Counted from the first letter of the stretch, positions 37,260 through 47,260 are shown. The stretch is DNA of 64,000 bases from an uncultured Myxococcales bacterium (GCA_903840165.1 CAIMEY010000098.1:25542-89541); one strand, 5' to 3'. The notes: generated by a model not told the origin, from the letters alone. Translations and numbers: made by a program.

Positions 37260-38552
37260 ATGGCCCACCCCAGTTCGCCCCTGATCGCCTTACGCCGCCA
37301 AGCTATGCAGAGAATTCGTCGGAAACGCTTGGGTTTCTGGCGAAGTCTCGGGCGTTCCAACCGGCTATTTCCGCGCAAGTTGGTCGTCACCCGGGAAGGC
37401 AAGTGGATCATCGGGATTGCCCTGTTGCTTGGGGCCGGCGCGGTCAATACCGGTAACAACCTGCTGTATTTGGTCCTGTCTCTGGTGATCAGCGTGATTT
37501 CGGTGTCGGGCTTGCTATCGGAGTGGGCGCTGCGCGACCTCGTGCTGACCCGTCACTACCCACGCTTGCTCGAGCCAAGCGATGTCAGTCGGCTGCGTAT
37601 CGAAGTAAAAAATGACAAGAATCGCGCGGCTTTACACATGGAAGTCGGCGAACTCGTCGATCAGCCCGGGGTCGAATTTCGCCCTGGCTACCTGCTCCAC
37701 CTGCAACCCCGCGAAACTGGACAGGCTATCGCCCTGCTCCGACCGAGCCAACGCGGCCCCTTGCGCACGGTGGGGCTGCAAATAACGACGGCATATCCCT
37801 TTGGTTTTGCCAGGAAGACCCGCCTCTTTGAGGACCCGGCGGAGTTCCTGGTTCTGCCCCCCGTGGCGGACGTGTACCTGCCCTGGCGCGGTGCGGCCCA
37901 GCGAGGTGCGTGGCACAGCAGTCAGCAAGCCGGCCCAGGGGACACGTTTAGGGGCCTGCGCGATGCCCGACCCGGTGACCCATTGCGTGATATTCATTGG
38001 AAACTCTCGGCACGCCGCGACCGACTCATCGCCCGCGAGTGGGAGGCCGAGTCCAGCCGTGTCGCCGTGGTACGCTTTGCCCACCTTTCGCCGCATACCC
38101 TGGCAATGCCTCAGGATTTGGACAAAGCCTGTGCCGTAGTCGCCGGTCTGTGTGCCAGCCTGCTGCGCGCCGGTGTCGCTGTCGCCTTGCATACCCTGCA
38201 AGGTCAGGTGGCGGCCCAAACTGACCCAGGGCTAACAGGGGATAGCCTCACGCAATTCCGCGAACTCTTGGCCCAGCTTGTGCCCGCAGACCGCGTGCCT
38301 CCCGCCGATTGGCCGGTGGAAGACGCGCCGTGGCTGGCCCTGGCCGAACAGTGCGCCGCTCGCGCCACGGGCATGCAAGCCGGCGAAGCCTTGCAATGGC
38401 CTGTAATCTCAGGCCCTGCAGAAATATTCGTAGTCACCTTTGCCAGCCGTGCCGAGGTCCCTCTAGGCCCAGCCGACGTTGCAGTCACGCTGGCCGATGA
38501 CGGAAGCCTTCAGTCAATTCGCCATATTGCGCGACATGGGGGAGGCGTATGA
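37260..38552 (+). CDS. DUF58 domain membrane protein
   Basis: A 430-aa protein with two TM helices near the N terminus (about residues 48-65 and 68-85) and a C-terminal DUF58/vWA-like domain. The DUF58 hallmark GDTFRGLRDARPGDPLRDIHWKLSARRDRLIAREWE is present around 225-265 (quoted in pieces: RPGDPLRDIHWKLSAR). These proteins usually work with a MoxR ATPase and a transglutaminase protein in envelope or respiratory-complex maturation. The next gene overlaps by ATGA and is the transglutaminase partner; MoxR is not in the window. The ATG has a weak ribosome binding site. Confidence 0.88.
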   Translation: MAHPSSPLIALRRQAMQRIRRKRLGFWRSLGRSNRLFPRKLVVTREGKWIIGIALLLGAGAVNTGNNLLYLVLSLVISVISVSGLLSEWALRDLVLTRHYPRLLEPSDVSRLRIEVKNDKNRAALHMEVGELVDQPGVEFRPGYLLHLQPRETGQAIALLRPSQRGPLRTVGLQITTAYPFGFARKTRLFEDPAEFLVLPPVADVYLPWRGAAQRGAWHSSQQAGPGDTFRGLRDARPGDPLRDIHWKLSARRDRLIAREWEAESSRVAVVRFAHLSPHTLAMPQDLDKACAVVAGLCASLLRAGVAVALHTLQGQVAAQTDPGLTGDSLTQFRELLAQLVPADRVPPADWPVEDAPWLALAEQCAARATGMQAGEALQWPVISGPAEIFVVTFASRAEVPLGPADVAVTLADDGSLQSIRHIARHGGGV

Positions 38553-40870
38553 ATCTGCAACGTTCCCTGGTGGCGGTGGCCTATAGCCTTGTCTTTCTTG
38601 CGTTCCTGCCACTGGTGCTCTCGGGGGAGATTGGCATTTGGCTGCCCGGCGCATTTCTTGCGGCGCTGATCGGCAGTTTGCTGCGCGATCCGCACGGTTC
38701 GCCACCCCGGCCAGGAACGGCTCGCGTTTGGACAACTGCGCTGATCGCCGCGTTTTTTGGCCTTATCGCCTGGTCGATTCAGGATAGCCGCTGGCTGGTG
38801 CACGCCATCACCTTTGCACTGCTCATGACCGTCAGCCGCCTGTTTCAGCGGAGATTTTCAAAAGATTATCTACAGTTGATCGCCCTATCTTTTGTACTTC
38901 TGCTCGTATCGGCAGTCGTGTACCCCGGGCCCGCGTTCGCCCTGTGTTTTTTGGGCTACACCGTGCTGACAATGTGGGGCATGGCCCTGCTGCACCTGAG
39001 TCGCGAAATCGAACTCCAAACCTGCACGGGTCCAGAGCATTTATACCCGGAGCTACCTCCTACGCGCCGCTGGTTTGGCCTTCGCAAGGCCTTGCCTCAG
39101 GCGCCTCAGGTGGTGTGGCCTGACCCACCGGTCGCCGATGGCGTTTTGCGTTGGCGAACAACGCGTTTGCTCACCAAGCGCTGGTTTGGCGCGACCGCGG
39201 CGCTGGCCTTGGCCGTCCTGGCGATCTCCGCACTTTTCTTCTTTCTTTTTCCGCGCTTAGGCATGGGATTCTTCTTTGCGCAAACCCGGGGGGCCAAGAA
39301 CGTCGTCGGGTTTGGCACCGATGCTGAGTTGGGCCAGTTCGGACAACTCAAGACTTCGGCCGAAGTGGTTGCGCGCGTTACGTTTCCGGACGATCCGCGT
39401 CGCCTTGAGCTGCCGCTGCGCCTGCGTGGCATCAGCTTTGACCAGTTCACTGGCACGGGCTGGACGCGTCCCGCCGAGACAGCCTGGGAACTGGGCCAAA
39501 CAGCTGGACATTATGCGGTGCCCACGACTAAGGCGGCCGACCCGAATAGCGAAAGGACCTGGAAGGCTGAGGTCTACTTGGAGCCCCTGGGCCAGGATAC
39601 CAAGGTGCTGTTTGCGCCGCCTCGCACGGAAAACATTGAATTACTTGACGTTCGCTTCGACTACTTGCGCGGTCGCAAGCGGCGAGTCTCCCTGACGCCA
39701 GCCGGCGACCTCAGCTACAAGGCGCCCCCTGACACGGCACTGCATTACACGGCGGAGGTGATTGAGCCCCAAGATGCGGCCACCGACACGCGCCAACTAC
39801 ATGATGCGCCAATTGATTTACCGCGACGCATTACCCAACGTTGGACCCAGTTGCCCGCCAACCTCGACCCGCGCATCGCCGCCTTGGCCCGTAAACTGGT
39901 CGGCAACAAGACCAACCGGCTCGAGCAAGTGCGCGCCATCGAAGAGGGGCTGCGCACCGGTTGGACCTACTCCCTGGCCGGCGATCAAGATGCGCAAAAG
40001 CCGTTAGAAGACTTCCTCTTTGGCAACAAGCGTGGCCATTGCGAATTCTTCGCCTCGTCCATGACGCTGATGCTGCGCTCTTTGGGGCACGCGGCCCGGC
40101 TCGTTCACGGCTTTTCTGGCGGACAAATCAATCCTTACGGCAACTATCGCATGGTTCGTCAGGCCGACGCCCATGCCTGGGTGGAGGTGTTCTTTCCCGA
40201 AATGGGCTGGCGCACCTTCGATCCGACGCCGGCGGCCGGGCAGGTGGCGCCCCCGGACGAGGGGACGGGCGCGTGGCTGCGGCAGTTGAGCGACCAGGCC
40301 TCGCTGCTCTGGTATCAATGGGTGGTGGAGTACGACCTCGAAAGGCAGATCGAATTCATGAAAGGAATCGGTAGCGTATTCAAGTCGATGCGCAGTCCAG
40401 ATGCTGGCCACGCCTTGACCACCCAGAGCGACAGGGAGGCCGACAAGACCGAAAAGCCGCGCAAGTTGCCTTGGTTGATCGTCGTCGGCCTAGCGCTGCT
40501 CGCCATTGGTGCCTTTGTCTGGTTGGCGAGACGTCCGACCGGTGGAAGTCCTCTTCACGCCGACCTAAGAGCGGCAAATCGGCATGTGGAAAGGGCCCTG
40601 ACTCGGCACGGCTGGGCGCGCCAACCCTATGAAACTTGGCAGATGGTCGCCCAGCGGGTGGGCACGATCGATCCGCAATGTGCCGCTCCTCTTCAGGTAT
40701 TCGCAGATACCTGGGATGCCGCGCGGTTCGCCACCCAAGCCGAGGCTGCCGGGCCATCGACCGTTCGCGCAGCAGCCCGCGACGTGCAACACACCCTTGG
40801 CTGCCGACCGGTCACGCGCAAGCGCAAGAAGCAACGCGAGGTCGAGGAAGAACAGAGCCCAATCGCTTAA
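38549..40870 (+). CDS. Transglutaminase-like membrane protein (TgpA/DUF3488 family)
   Basis: A 773-aa product with a block of N-terminal TM helices (about residues 8-250), a periplasmic transglutaminase-like cysteine-protease fold, and another TM helix (about 640-660) before a cytoplasmic DUF4129-like tail. The catalytic triad is visible: Cys498 in KRGHCEFF, His542 in DAHAWVE and Asp558 in TFDPTP. In Pseudomonas TgpA is essential and linked to the cell envelope. Translationally coupled to the DUF58 gene. Length and topology are normal for the family. Confidence 0.92.
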   Translation: MNLQRSLVAVAYSLVFLAFLPLVLSGEIGIWLPGAFLAALIGSLLRDPHGSPPRPGTARVWTTALIAAFFGLIAWSIQDSRWLVHAITFALLMTVSRLFQRRFSKDYLQLIALSFVLLLVSAVVYPGPAFALCFLGYTVLTMWGMALLHLSREIELQTCTGPEHLYPELPPTRRWFGLRKALPQAPQVVWPDPPVADGVLRWRTTRLLTKRWFGATAALALAVLAISALFFFLFPRLGMGFFFAQTRGAKNVVGFGTDAELGQFGQLKTSAEVVARVTFPDDPRRLELPLRLRGISFDQFTGTGWTRPAETAWELGQTAGHYAVPTTKAADPNSERTWKAEVYLEPLGQDTKVLFAPPRTENIELLDVRFDYLRGRKRRVSLTPAGDLSYKAPPDTALHYTAEVIEPQDAATDTRQLHDAPIDLPRRITQRWTQLPANLDPRIAALARKLVGNKTNRLEQVRAIEEGLRTGWTYSLAGDQDAQKPLEDFLFGNKRGHCEFFASSMTLMLRSLGHAARLVHGFSGGQINPYGNYRMVRQADAHAWVEVFFPEMGWRTFDPTPAAGQVAPPDEGTGAWLRQLSDQASLLWYQWVVEYDLERQIEFMKGIGSVFKSMRSPDAGHALTTQSDREADKTEKPRKLPWLIVVGLALLAIGAFVWLARRPTGGSPLHADLRAANRHVERALTRHGWARQPYETWQMVAQRVGTIDPQCAAPLQVFADTWDAARFATQAEAAGPSTVRAAARDVQHTLGCRPVTRKRKKQREVEEEQSPIA

Positions 40871-41040
40871 TCGGAAAAGGTTTTCCTGACCGCGACGAGC
40901 GCCGGCAGGCGGCCACACCAGGCCTTGGTACTAGCGCGAACAGCAAAGGTTCTGCTTGCCGATGGCGTGGCAGCAACAGATCGGGGTTGCTTCGGACGCG
41001 TTCTCGTCGCATGCTGAATCTCCTACTGGTTGAGGTCACG

Positions 41041-41739
41041 ATGATCGCCATTTTCCCGCGCGCCGGACTACTTGCTGTGTTGATTTGCACACTTGCGCTC
41101 GGACCCATCTGGTCCAGCCCGGTTTTTGCCGCCGGCAAGCATGTGGCGGGAGACAAGGCGCTGATCGAAATCTCGTCGACCACGCGCGGCGCCAAAGTCT
41201 ATGTAAACGATGAGGAAGTCGGCGAAGTACCCCTGAGCAACCCCATCGAGGTCAAGCCGGGGCAAACCTACTCGATTCGCGTTCAGAAACGCGGGTTTGC
41301 CCCAGTCGTGGAGACGGTTCTCGCCGGTGCCGGACAAACGTCCACGGTCGAAGCGGATCTGGTGCCCACGGGCGGCATTGTCAAAATCAACTGCAATATC
41401 GTGCGGGCCCAGGTTCTGCTCAACGGCAAAGCCATTGGCCGTACGCCGTTTGACGGTGACGTCGAGCCCGGTGTTCACAAATTACAAATCGCTACAGCTG
41501 GTTATCTCCCTGACGAACGCCAATTGCTGGTCAAAGCCGGTGAAGAAACCAGCGTGCAAATCGACCTCAAGCCGGTGCCTGCGGCCGTGGAAAAGGAAGA
41601 CAAGTCCATCCTCGGCAAGTGGTGGTTCTGGAGCGCGATCGGCGTTGTGGTCATCGGCGGCGTCACCGGCGGCGTGCTGGCGACGCGAACCATCCACGAG
41701 TCGCCGGGCCAAGCCAACGCAGTGGTCTTGTTGCCCTAA
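41041..41739 (+). CDS. PEGA-domain exported protein
   Basis: A 232-aa protein with a signal peptide (SSPVFA-AGK), two PEGA-type beta domains in tandem (about 40-108 with AKVYVNDEEVGEVPL; about 110-178 with AQVLLNGKAIGRTPF) and a C-terminal TM helix (about 195-217) with a short tail. The second domain begins with two Cys-free strands. PEGA domains are common in myxobacterial envelope proteins, often as linkers or carbohydrate-proximal modules. GAGG lies 6 nt before the ATG at 41041; another in-frame ATG at 41011 is possible. Confidence 0.85.
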   Translation: MIAIFPRAGLLAVLICTLALGPIWSSPVFAAGKHVAGDKALIEISSTTRGAKVYVNDEEVGEVPLSNPIEVKPGQTYSIRVQKRGFAPVVETVLAGAGQTSTVEADLVPTGGIVKINCNIVRAQVLLNGKAIGRTPFDGDVEPGVHKLQIATAGYLPDERQLLVKAGEETSVQIDLKPVPAAVEKEDKSILGKWWFWSAIGVVVIGGVTGGVLATRTIHESPGQANAVVLLP

Positions 41740-41801
41740 TTGCCTGACTTTCTAAAGAAAACGCATTCGTTCGACGACAACATTGCCCGTCGCCCCAGTG
41801 C

Positions 41802-43223
41802 GTGCTATATAGCAATTACGTCGCAGAGTCGCGGCCCTGGATCGACAAGGTGGACCCGTCCCTACCTGGCGTGCCCGCTGGTGTGCCAACCGCCGATGAA
41901 CTAGCTATGCGCCTGCTCGTGCTCGCGCTATCTCTGGTTGCTTCTTTCATTTTTGCCGGAACGGAAACGTCGCTCACTGGCATGGGCGAACACCGTGTTC
42001 GCAAGTTGATCGAGCAAAAGATTGGCAACCGGCGCCTGTTGACCTTGTGGATCAGCGAACCGTCACAAGTGCTGACGACTCTTCTGGCCGGCAATACCCT
42101 AGCAAATATCCTCTCTTCTGCGATCGCGACCTCCATGGCGCTGCGTCTTGCCCACGGGTGGGGCCTGGAACCGTCCTGGGTCGAGGCCGCGGCAATTTCG
42201 CTGCTCACGGTCGTGATCCTGATCGGCGGTGAAATTGCGCCCAAAACGCTGGCCAAGAGCCATCCAGACTGGTTTGTGCCGCTTCTGCACGTCGTTTGGG
42301 CGTTTCATCAAGCGACACGCTGGCTTACCTGGTCGATGATCTGGGTGGCAATGCACATCGTTCGCGCCCTGGGGGGCAAAGAGACGCCTTCGGCCGTTCA
42401 GGTGACCGAGGAGCAAATCGAGGACATGGTGCGCATTGGCAGTGAAGCCGGCAGCATCGATGAAGATCGCGGCGATATTCTGCAAAACGTGTTTGATCTA
42501 AATGACTTGACCGCCAAGTCGATCATGACCCCGCGCACCCAAATCGACGGTTTGCCCAACACGGCTGGATTCTCGCTGATCGCCGAGACCGTGCGCAGCA
42601 ACCGCTTCAGCCGTTACCCCGTGTACGAGAAATCCATCGATAAAATCATCGGTTTCTTCAATGCCAAGGACCTGCTGGAGGCCGTGCTCGATGGCCGCAC
42701 GGATCAGTTCCGCCTGAGTGATCACATCCGCGACTTGCGCTATGTCCACGAAAACAAGAAAGTCATCGACTTGCTTAAGGAAATGCGCCAGGCCAACGTT
42801 TGGATGGCCGTGGTTGTCGACGAGCATGGCGGGACCGCCGGTATTGTCACCATGGAGGACGTGCTTGAACAGCTAGTCGGTGAAATTTATGACGAATATG
42901 ACCACCCGGGACCGGCCATTGTGCCTGCGGGACCTGATGGCTGGCACGTTGACGCCCAAGTGGATATCCGCGAACTCAACGACCTGCACGACCTAGAACT
43001 TCCTGAAAATGCAGGATATAGCACCGTAGGCGGCTTCCTGGTCGATGAGTTGGGGCATGTCCCTGTAGCCGGTGAGGAATTGCAGTGGCAGGCCCTGCTC
43101 TTCCGCATCTTGCAGGCCGACGACACGCGTGTCATTCGCGTCGAAATTCGTAAGGCTTCCGCCGGGGATCGCCCGATGCCGCCGGCCCAAGGGTCGCCAG
43201 GGCTGAGCAATTCGGTGGCTTAG
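41802..43223 (+). CDS. CNNM/CorC-type transporter (hemolysin-C family, CBS pair)
   Basis: Probable Mg2+/Co2+ or other cation transporter, 473 aa. Order: CNNM/DUF21 membrane domain with three TM helices (about 36-200; FIFAGTETSLTGM, LLAGNTLANILSSA, GEIAPKTLAKSHP), a CBS pair (about 235-365; IMTPRTQIDGLP and VVVDEHGGTAGIVTMEDVLEQLVGEI in pieces), and the C-terminal CorC_HlyC transporter-associated domain (about 380-455; YSTVGGFLVDELG). The listed GTG start has no clear Shine-Dalgarno; ATG at 41907 begins right before the first helix and is a real alternative. Despite the hemolysin name, no toxin function is expected. Confidence 0.9.
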   Translation: MLYSNYVAESRPWIDKVDPSLPGVPAGVPTADELAMRLLVLALSLVASFIFAGTETSLTGMGEHRVRKLIEQKIGNRRLLTLWISEPSQVLTTLLAGNTLANILSSAIATSMALRLAHGWGLEPSWVEAAAISLLTVVILIGGEIAPKTLAKSHPDWFVPLLHVVWAFHQATRWLTWSMIWVAMHIVRALGGKETPSAVQVTEEQIEDMVRIGSEAGSIDEDRGDILQNVFDLNDLTAKSIMTPRTQIDGLPNTAGFSLIAETVRSNRFSRYPVYEKSIDKIIGFFNAKDLLEAVLDGRTDQFRLSDHIRDLRYVHENKKVIDLLKEMRQANVWMAVVVDEHGGTAGIVTMEDVLEQLVGEIYDEYDHPGPAIVPAGPDGWHVDAQVDIRELNDLHDLELPENAGYSTVGGFLVDELGHVPVAGEELQWQALLFRILQADDTRVIRVEIRKASAGDRPMPPAQGSPGLSNSVA

Positions 43224-43243
43224 GCTGACGAGCCGCCTGTGGA

Positions 43244-43714
43244 CTACGGGGCTGGTTTGGCTGCGCAAACGTGGGTGCCAACACTGAAGTAGTTGTCGTA
43301 ACCCGCTAAGCAGTAAGGCAAACTGGGATTCCAAGCCTTGCATTGGTCATCGCTGGTGCATTGGTAGGCACACTGGGCCTGCGACCCTTGGCGCGCGCAA
43401 TCGAAGCCAGAGACGACATTCTTGTTTGCATCCAGGATGTTGTCCAAGTCACAACTGCTGTTGGCGCCGCAGTTGCACTCCTTGGTGCAAATGCCGATGC
43501 TGCCGACACCCACCAGGACCATGGCTGTCTGACTGCAAACACCGTATTTACATTCGCTATTTTGCGTGCAGGCTTGGCCGTGTAGCTTGCCGCTGACATT
43601 GCTGACGGTCGCGGTCTGCGTGCAATCGCCTGTGCCGCCGGTTGTGGCGGCTGAGGAAACGACGCAGCCGGCGATAAGGCCCAGGGTCGATGCAAGAAAG
43701 ATACGTACAAACAT
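43244..43714 (-). CDS. Small Cys-rich lipoprotein
   Basis: A 156-aa lipoprotein with lipobox LIAGC and a GGGA ribosome binding site 5 nt before the ATG. The mature protein has about 13 Cys in short C-x(3-8)-C spacings (ACTQNSECKYGVC, CTKECNCGANSSC, CAYQCTSDDQC), as in secreted Cys-rich repeats of myxobacteria. It starts 27 bp after the stop of the giant Cys-rich lipoprotein on the same strand, so the pair is probably one operon. No known family. Confidence 0.75.
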   Translation of the reverse strand: MFVRIFLASTLGLIAGCVVSSAATTGGTGDCTQTATVSNVSGKLHGQACTQNSECKYGVCSQTAMVLVGVGSIGICTKECNCGANSSCDLDNILDANKNVVSGFDCARQGSQAQCAYQCTSDDQCKAWNPSLPYCLAGYDNYFSVGTHVCAAKPAP

Positions 43715-43741
43715 GATTTTCCCTTTGGAATACGACCAATG

Positions 43742-46700
43742 TTACTTGGTACAAACACAGGTCTGGTCAGGCAGGGCGCGAATCGATAAACCATCGACCC
43801 AAACACCCCGTTTTACATCGGTTATCTTGGCCGCCGCCTGAAACTGAATCATCAGGACGGCGGGCTTGCTGGTCGCTGTGACCAGCAGAGGTCTTTGCAC
43901 CAATTGCTGCAAAGGCATGGATTGACAAAACGAATCGCCCAGAGGCACGCCATCATAGAGGATCTGAACAACCCCCTGCGTGCAGTCCGTGCCATCGATG
44001 TCCAGCCGCAGGTGCAGGGTCAGCGTATACTTTCCCACCGGCAGTGCCAAAGCCGGTAAAATGGCTTGATAAATGCCATTTCCATACCCGACATGCAGGC
44101 TTGGTTGGGTATCCCCTGCGGCCGTGTCGGTCGTCGGAGCCCAGGAAAGCCCGGCCGCGGGGATTGCTTCACTGGCGATCAACTGCCACCCCCCTGGTAG
44201 TGTTGAGAAATCTTGAGCATAGACGTTGGGCGACGCGCAGGCATCCCCCATCACGCACGCGCCGTCCTGGCAGTAGGCGGCCTGACAGATGTCCGCAGTG
44301 GTGCAAAGCAATGGCGAGAAAATGCATTGTGCCAGGGCGGTGTTACAGCTGTCCGTCGTGCACGCGTACCCGTCGTCGCATTGGCTGTCCAACTTGCAGC
44401 AGCCCAATCCTTCCGAATAGTTACCCTTGCAACTACCCTTGCCGTCGCACGCGTCCGCGGTGGTGCACGCGGAACCGTCACTGCATGCCGTGCCCGGTTT
44501 GAGCCAAGCGTGGGTACAGCCGGTCTTGTCACATCCGTCTAAGGTACAGACATTGTTGTCATTGCAGTCGATCGGCACGCCAGCAAGGCAGCCTGCAGGG
44601 GCGCAGGTTTCGAGGCCGTTGCACGGATCACCGTCGGAACAAGGGCCGCTGATCAAAGCAAGGTGCCCGCAACCACTTGTTGGTAAACAGAAATCGGCGG
44701 TACACGGCTTAGAGTCATCACACCCCAAGTTGCTGCCGCCCAGGCAGGCGCCTTTGGTGCAGACGTCGCCGACCGTGCATTTGCTGCCATCTTCACACGC
44801 CTGCCCCTCCAATAATGTGTGAGAACAGGCGCTTGTCGTCTTGTTGCAGGCATCAACGGTGCAGTTGTTGCCGTCATCGCAATCGGCGCTCAGCTTGCAG
44901 CAACCCGCCGGATAGGAACCTTTGCAAACCCCTTTGTTGCAAACGGCATTTTGCGTGCACGCCGAGCCGTCGTTGCAAGGGACGCTGTTCTGAATGTGTT
45001 TGCAAAATCCTGAAATCGCATCACAACTGTCGTCGGTGCAACTGTTGCCGTCGTCGCAGGTGATGGTCGTTCCTGCCAAACAACTCCCTTGGGCGCAGGC
45101 GTCGCCGACCGTGCACGCGGTTCCGTCACTGCAAGCAGTGCCATCAGCGCCAGCTTTATCGTGCAAACACCCTGACTTAGCATCGCACTTATCCACCGTG
45201 CAGGCATTGTTGTCGTCGCAGGCGGCGCCGATTCCCTGGCACAGGCCAGCGCTGCACGCATCACCCGTTGTGCAGGCATTGCCGTCCGTGCAGATGCCGG
45301 AAATTGGCGAATAAACACAGCCTTTGACGACGTCGCAACTGTCCGCGGTGCACGGGTTGTTGTCCGTGCACAGCAAAGCTACGCCTACACAACTACCTGA
45401 ACCGCAAGTGTCTTTGCTGGTGCAGGCGTTTCCATCATTGCAGGATCCGGCCGTAGCCGTGAACTGGCACCCCTTCTGCTTGTCGCAGCTGTCGATGGTG
45501 CAGGGGTTGGGATCGCTGCAATTCAGCGGAGTTCCGAGATCACAGGCCCCGCTCAGGCAGTGGGCGATGCCATTGCAGACGTCGCCGTCGTCGCAGTTCG
45601 CCCCGTCGGCCAGAGGTAGATGCTGGCAGCCGAGGCTTGGGGAGCAGGTGTCGAGCGTGCACGGGTTTGCATCATTACACTTGTTGTTTTGCGAACTTAC
45701 ACAGACCCCAAGCAGGCACTTATCACCTACCGTACACGCATTGCCGTCATCGCATGCCAGACCGGTACCCGCCACGATGTCATTGACGCAAATGCCCTGC
45801 ATGCAATTATCGATTGTGCACGCGGAGTTGTCGATGCAGTCGCTGTCCAACTTGCAGCAGGTATCAACGGGCTGTCCCACGCAGACTTTGTCGACACAGG
45901 AGTCGCCGGTGGTGCAGGGGTTTCCGTCAGAACATGCTGCTTGTACAGGCAAATGCAGGCATTCTCCGCTCACCAGATCGCACGCGTCTTGGGTGCACGG
46001 GCTGCCATCGTCGCAAGAGACGTCCTGCGTGGGCGTGCAGACGCCGTTGCCACACGTACCTGCTTGTTTACAGGGCAATTCCGGGTTGCAAGGCGATCCC
46101 GCGGGCAAAGGGGGCCCAATGCAGCCCTTGACCGAGTCGCACAAGTCCAAGGTGCATTGGTTGCCATCGTCACAAGGCACGGGTGTGCCGCCAACACATT
46201 GACCTTTTTGGCAAAATTCACCCTGGGTGCAGATGAGGCCATCGTCGCAAGGGCCAATACGCGGGACGATGCGGCAGCCGGTGCCGGGCACACAACTGTC
46301 GTAAGTGCAAGGGTTTCCGTCACTGCAAGCTTTGTCATCGGGCCCGAACTGACAGCCGTTGGCCGCGCAGGTATCGACGGTGCAAGGAAGGTTATCGTTA
46401 CATATTCCAGGGTTATCTGTCACACCATCGCAATCATTGTCCTTGCCGTCGCAGTGGGTCTCGATGGACTGGTAGTCGGGCAAAATCGTGAAGTTGCACA
46501 ACCACTTACCCTGACTACAGCTGGACTTCGCCGCCCCCGCACAGACGCCAACGGCTTGACAGGCCGCACCAGCCAGTCCGTCTAACCCTTCATCGGTTGA
46601 ACCATCGCAGTCATTGTCCTTGAGATCGCAGAGTGTTTCACCGTTCGGCTCGTAGGGCACGCCAGCCGTGAAGGTGCACGAGACTTGGCGCGTCGCTGAA

Positions 46701-47260
46701 TCGCATTGCGCTGCAATGGCTTGTGCGCAGATTCCCACAGTGCAGCGGGCTGCAGCCAGGGCCGCCGGCGAGGCAGGGGCCGTGTCCTCAGGGTCCAGGG
46801 GGTCGACCAAGCAGTCCCCGTCCGCGTCGAGCAGACTGCTTTCTCGCGCGTCGATCTTGCCGTCACCATCTGTATCGATTGGCTTTTCAGGGTCCGGGCC
46901 GTACTCGGTGCCGTCGCTGACGCCATCGCCATCGGAATCGGCAACGAGGGGATCGAGGTGATACAGGCGTTCATGCCGCTCATCGACGCCATCGTGGTCC
47001 CGATCGGCACTGGGATCCTGGCATTGGAAAGATTGGTGCAACAGGCTGTCGCCACTACAAAATCCGCTGAGGCACTCGGCATTGCTGCCACAGGCGTGGC
47101 CATTGGCCACGGGCGTCGTGGTGCAGGCGGACAACGCGGCGATAAGGACGAGCAACGGCCAGGCAACCGCGCGGAATATCGGCAAAAATGCCAACCGACG
47201 GTCGCGATCGGGCGCCACCGTCGTCACGTTCAACCCGGAGCTGCACAACGCGTTGCCCAT
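43742..47260 (-). CDS. Giant Cys-rich repeat lipoprotein (MopE-like)
   Basis: A 1172-aa surface or periplasmic lipoprotein; a hydrophobic segment ends in lipobox LSAC after an unusually long 40-residue N-terminal tail. Next come Asp-rich calcium-binding turns like thrombospondin type 3 repeats (DRDHDGVDE, DSDGDGVSDGTE, DTDGDGKIDARE) and two MopE-type CDGKDNDCDGxTD motifs. The bulk (about residues 290-990) is some twenty degenerate units built on CxDGNxCTxDxCD...GCxH, 35-45 residues each. A C-terminal domain of about 180 residues looks like a beta-sandwich (carbohydrate-binding-like). GTG at 47281 is an alternative start. Role unknown; adhesion or metal binding is inferred. Confidence 0.85.
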   Translation of the reverse strand: MGNALCSSGLNVTTVAPDRDRRLAFLPIFRAVAWPLLVLIAALSACTTTPVANGHACGSNAECLSGFCSGDSLLHQSFQCQDPSADRDHDGVDERHERLYHLDPLVADSDGDGVSDGTEYGPDPEKPIDTDGDGKIDARESSLLDADGDCLVDPLDPEDTAPASPAALAAARCTVGICAQAIAAQCDSATRQVSCTFTAGVPYEPNGETLCDLKDNDCDGSTDEGLDGLAGAACQAVGVCAGAAKSSCSQGKWLCNFTILPDYQSIETHCDGKDNDCDGVTDNPGICNDNLPCTVDTCAANGCQFGPDDKACSDGNPCTYDSCVPGTGCRIVPRIGPCDDGLICTQGEFCQKGQCVGGTPVPCDDGNQCTLDLCDSVKGCIGPPLPAGSPCNPELPCKQAGTCGNGVCTPTQDVSCDDGSPCTQDACDLVSGECLHLPVQAACSDGNPCTTGDSCVDKVCVGQPVDTCCKLDSDCIDNSACTIDNCMQGICVNDIVAGTGLACDDGNACTVGDKCLLGVCVSSQNNKCNDANPCTLDTCSPSLGCQHLPLADGANCDDGDVCNGIAHCLSGACDLGTPLNCSDPNPCTIDSCDKQKGCQFTATAGSCNDGNACTSKDTCGSGSCVGVALLCTDNNPCTADSCDVVKGCVYSPISGICTDGNACTTGDACSAGLCQGIGAACDDNNACTVDKCDAKSGCLHDKAGADGTACSDGTACTVGDACAQGSCLAGTTITCDDGNSCTDDSCDAISGFCKHIQNSVPCNDGSACTQNAVCNKGVCKGSYPAGCCKLSADCDDGNNCTVDACNKTTSACSHTLLEGQACEDGSKCTVGDVCTKGACLGGSNLGCDDSKPCTADFCLPTSGCGHLALISGPCSDGDPCNGLETCAPAGCLAGVPIDCNDNNVCTLDGCDKTGCTHAWLKPGTACSDGSACTTADACDGKGSCKGNYSEGLGCCKLDSQCDDGYACTTDSCNTALAQCIFSPLLCTTADICQAAYCQDGACVMGDACASPNVYAQDFSTLPGGWQLIASEAIPAAGLSWAPTTDTAAGDTQPSLHVGYGNGIYQAILPALALPVGKYTLTLHLRLDIDGTDCTQGVVQILYDGVPLGDSFCQSMPLQQLVQRPLLVTATSKPAVLMIQFQAAAKITDVKRGVWVDGLSIRALPDQTCVCTK

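Noticed and set aside
45620..46585. 321-codon plus-strand frame opposite the Cys-rich lipoprotein
   Set aside because: Produced by the regular codon pattern of the repeats on the other strand; no signal or motif.
44000..46700. Direct-repeat appearance suggesting a CRISPR array
   Set aside because: The units are degenerate, in frame and multiples of three, with Cys/Asp codon patterns; they are protein repeats, not identical DNA repeats with unique spacers.
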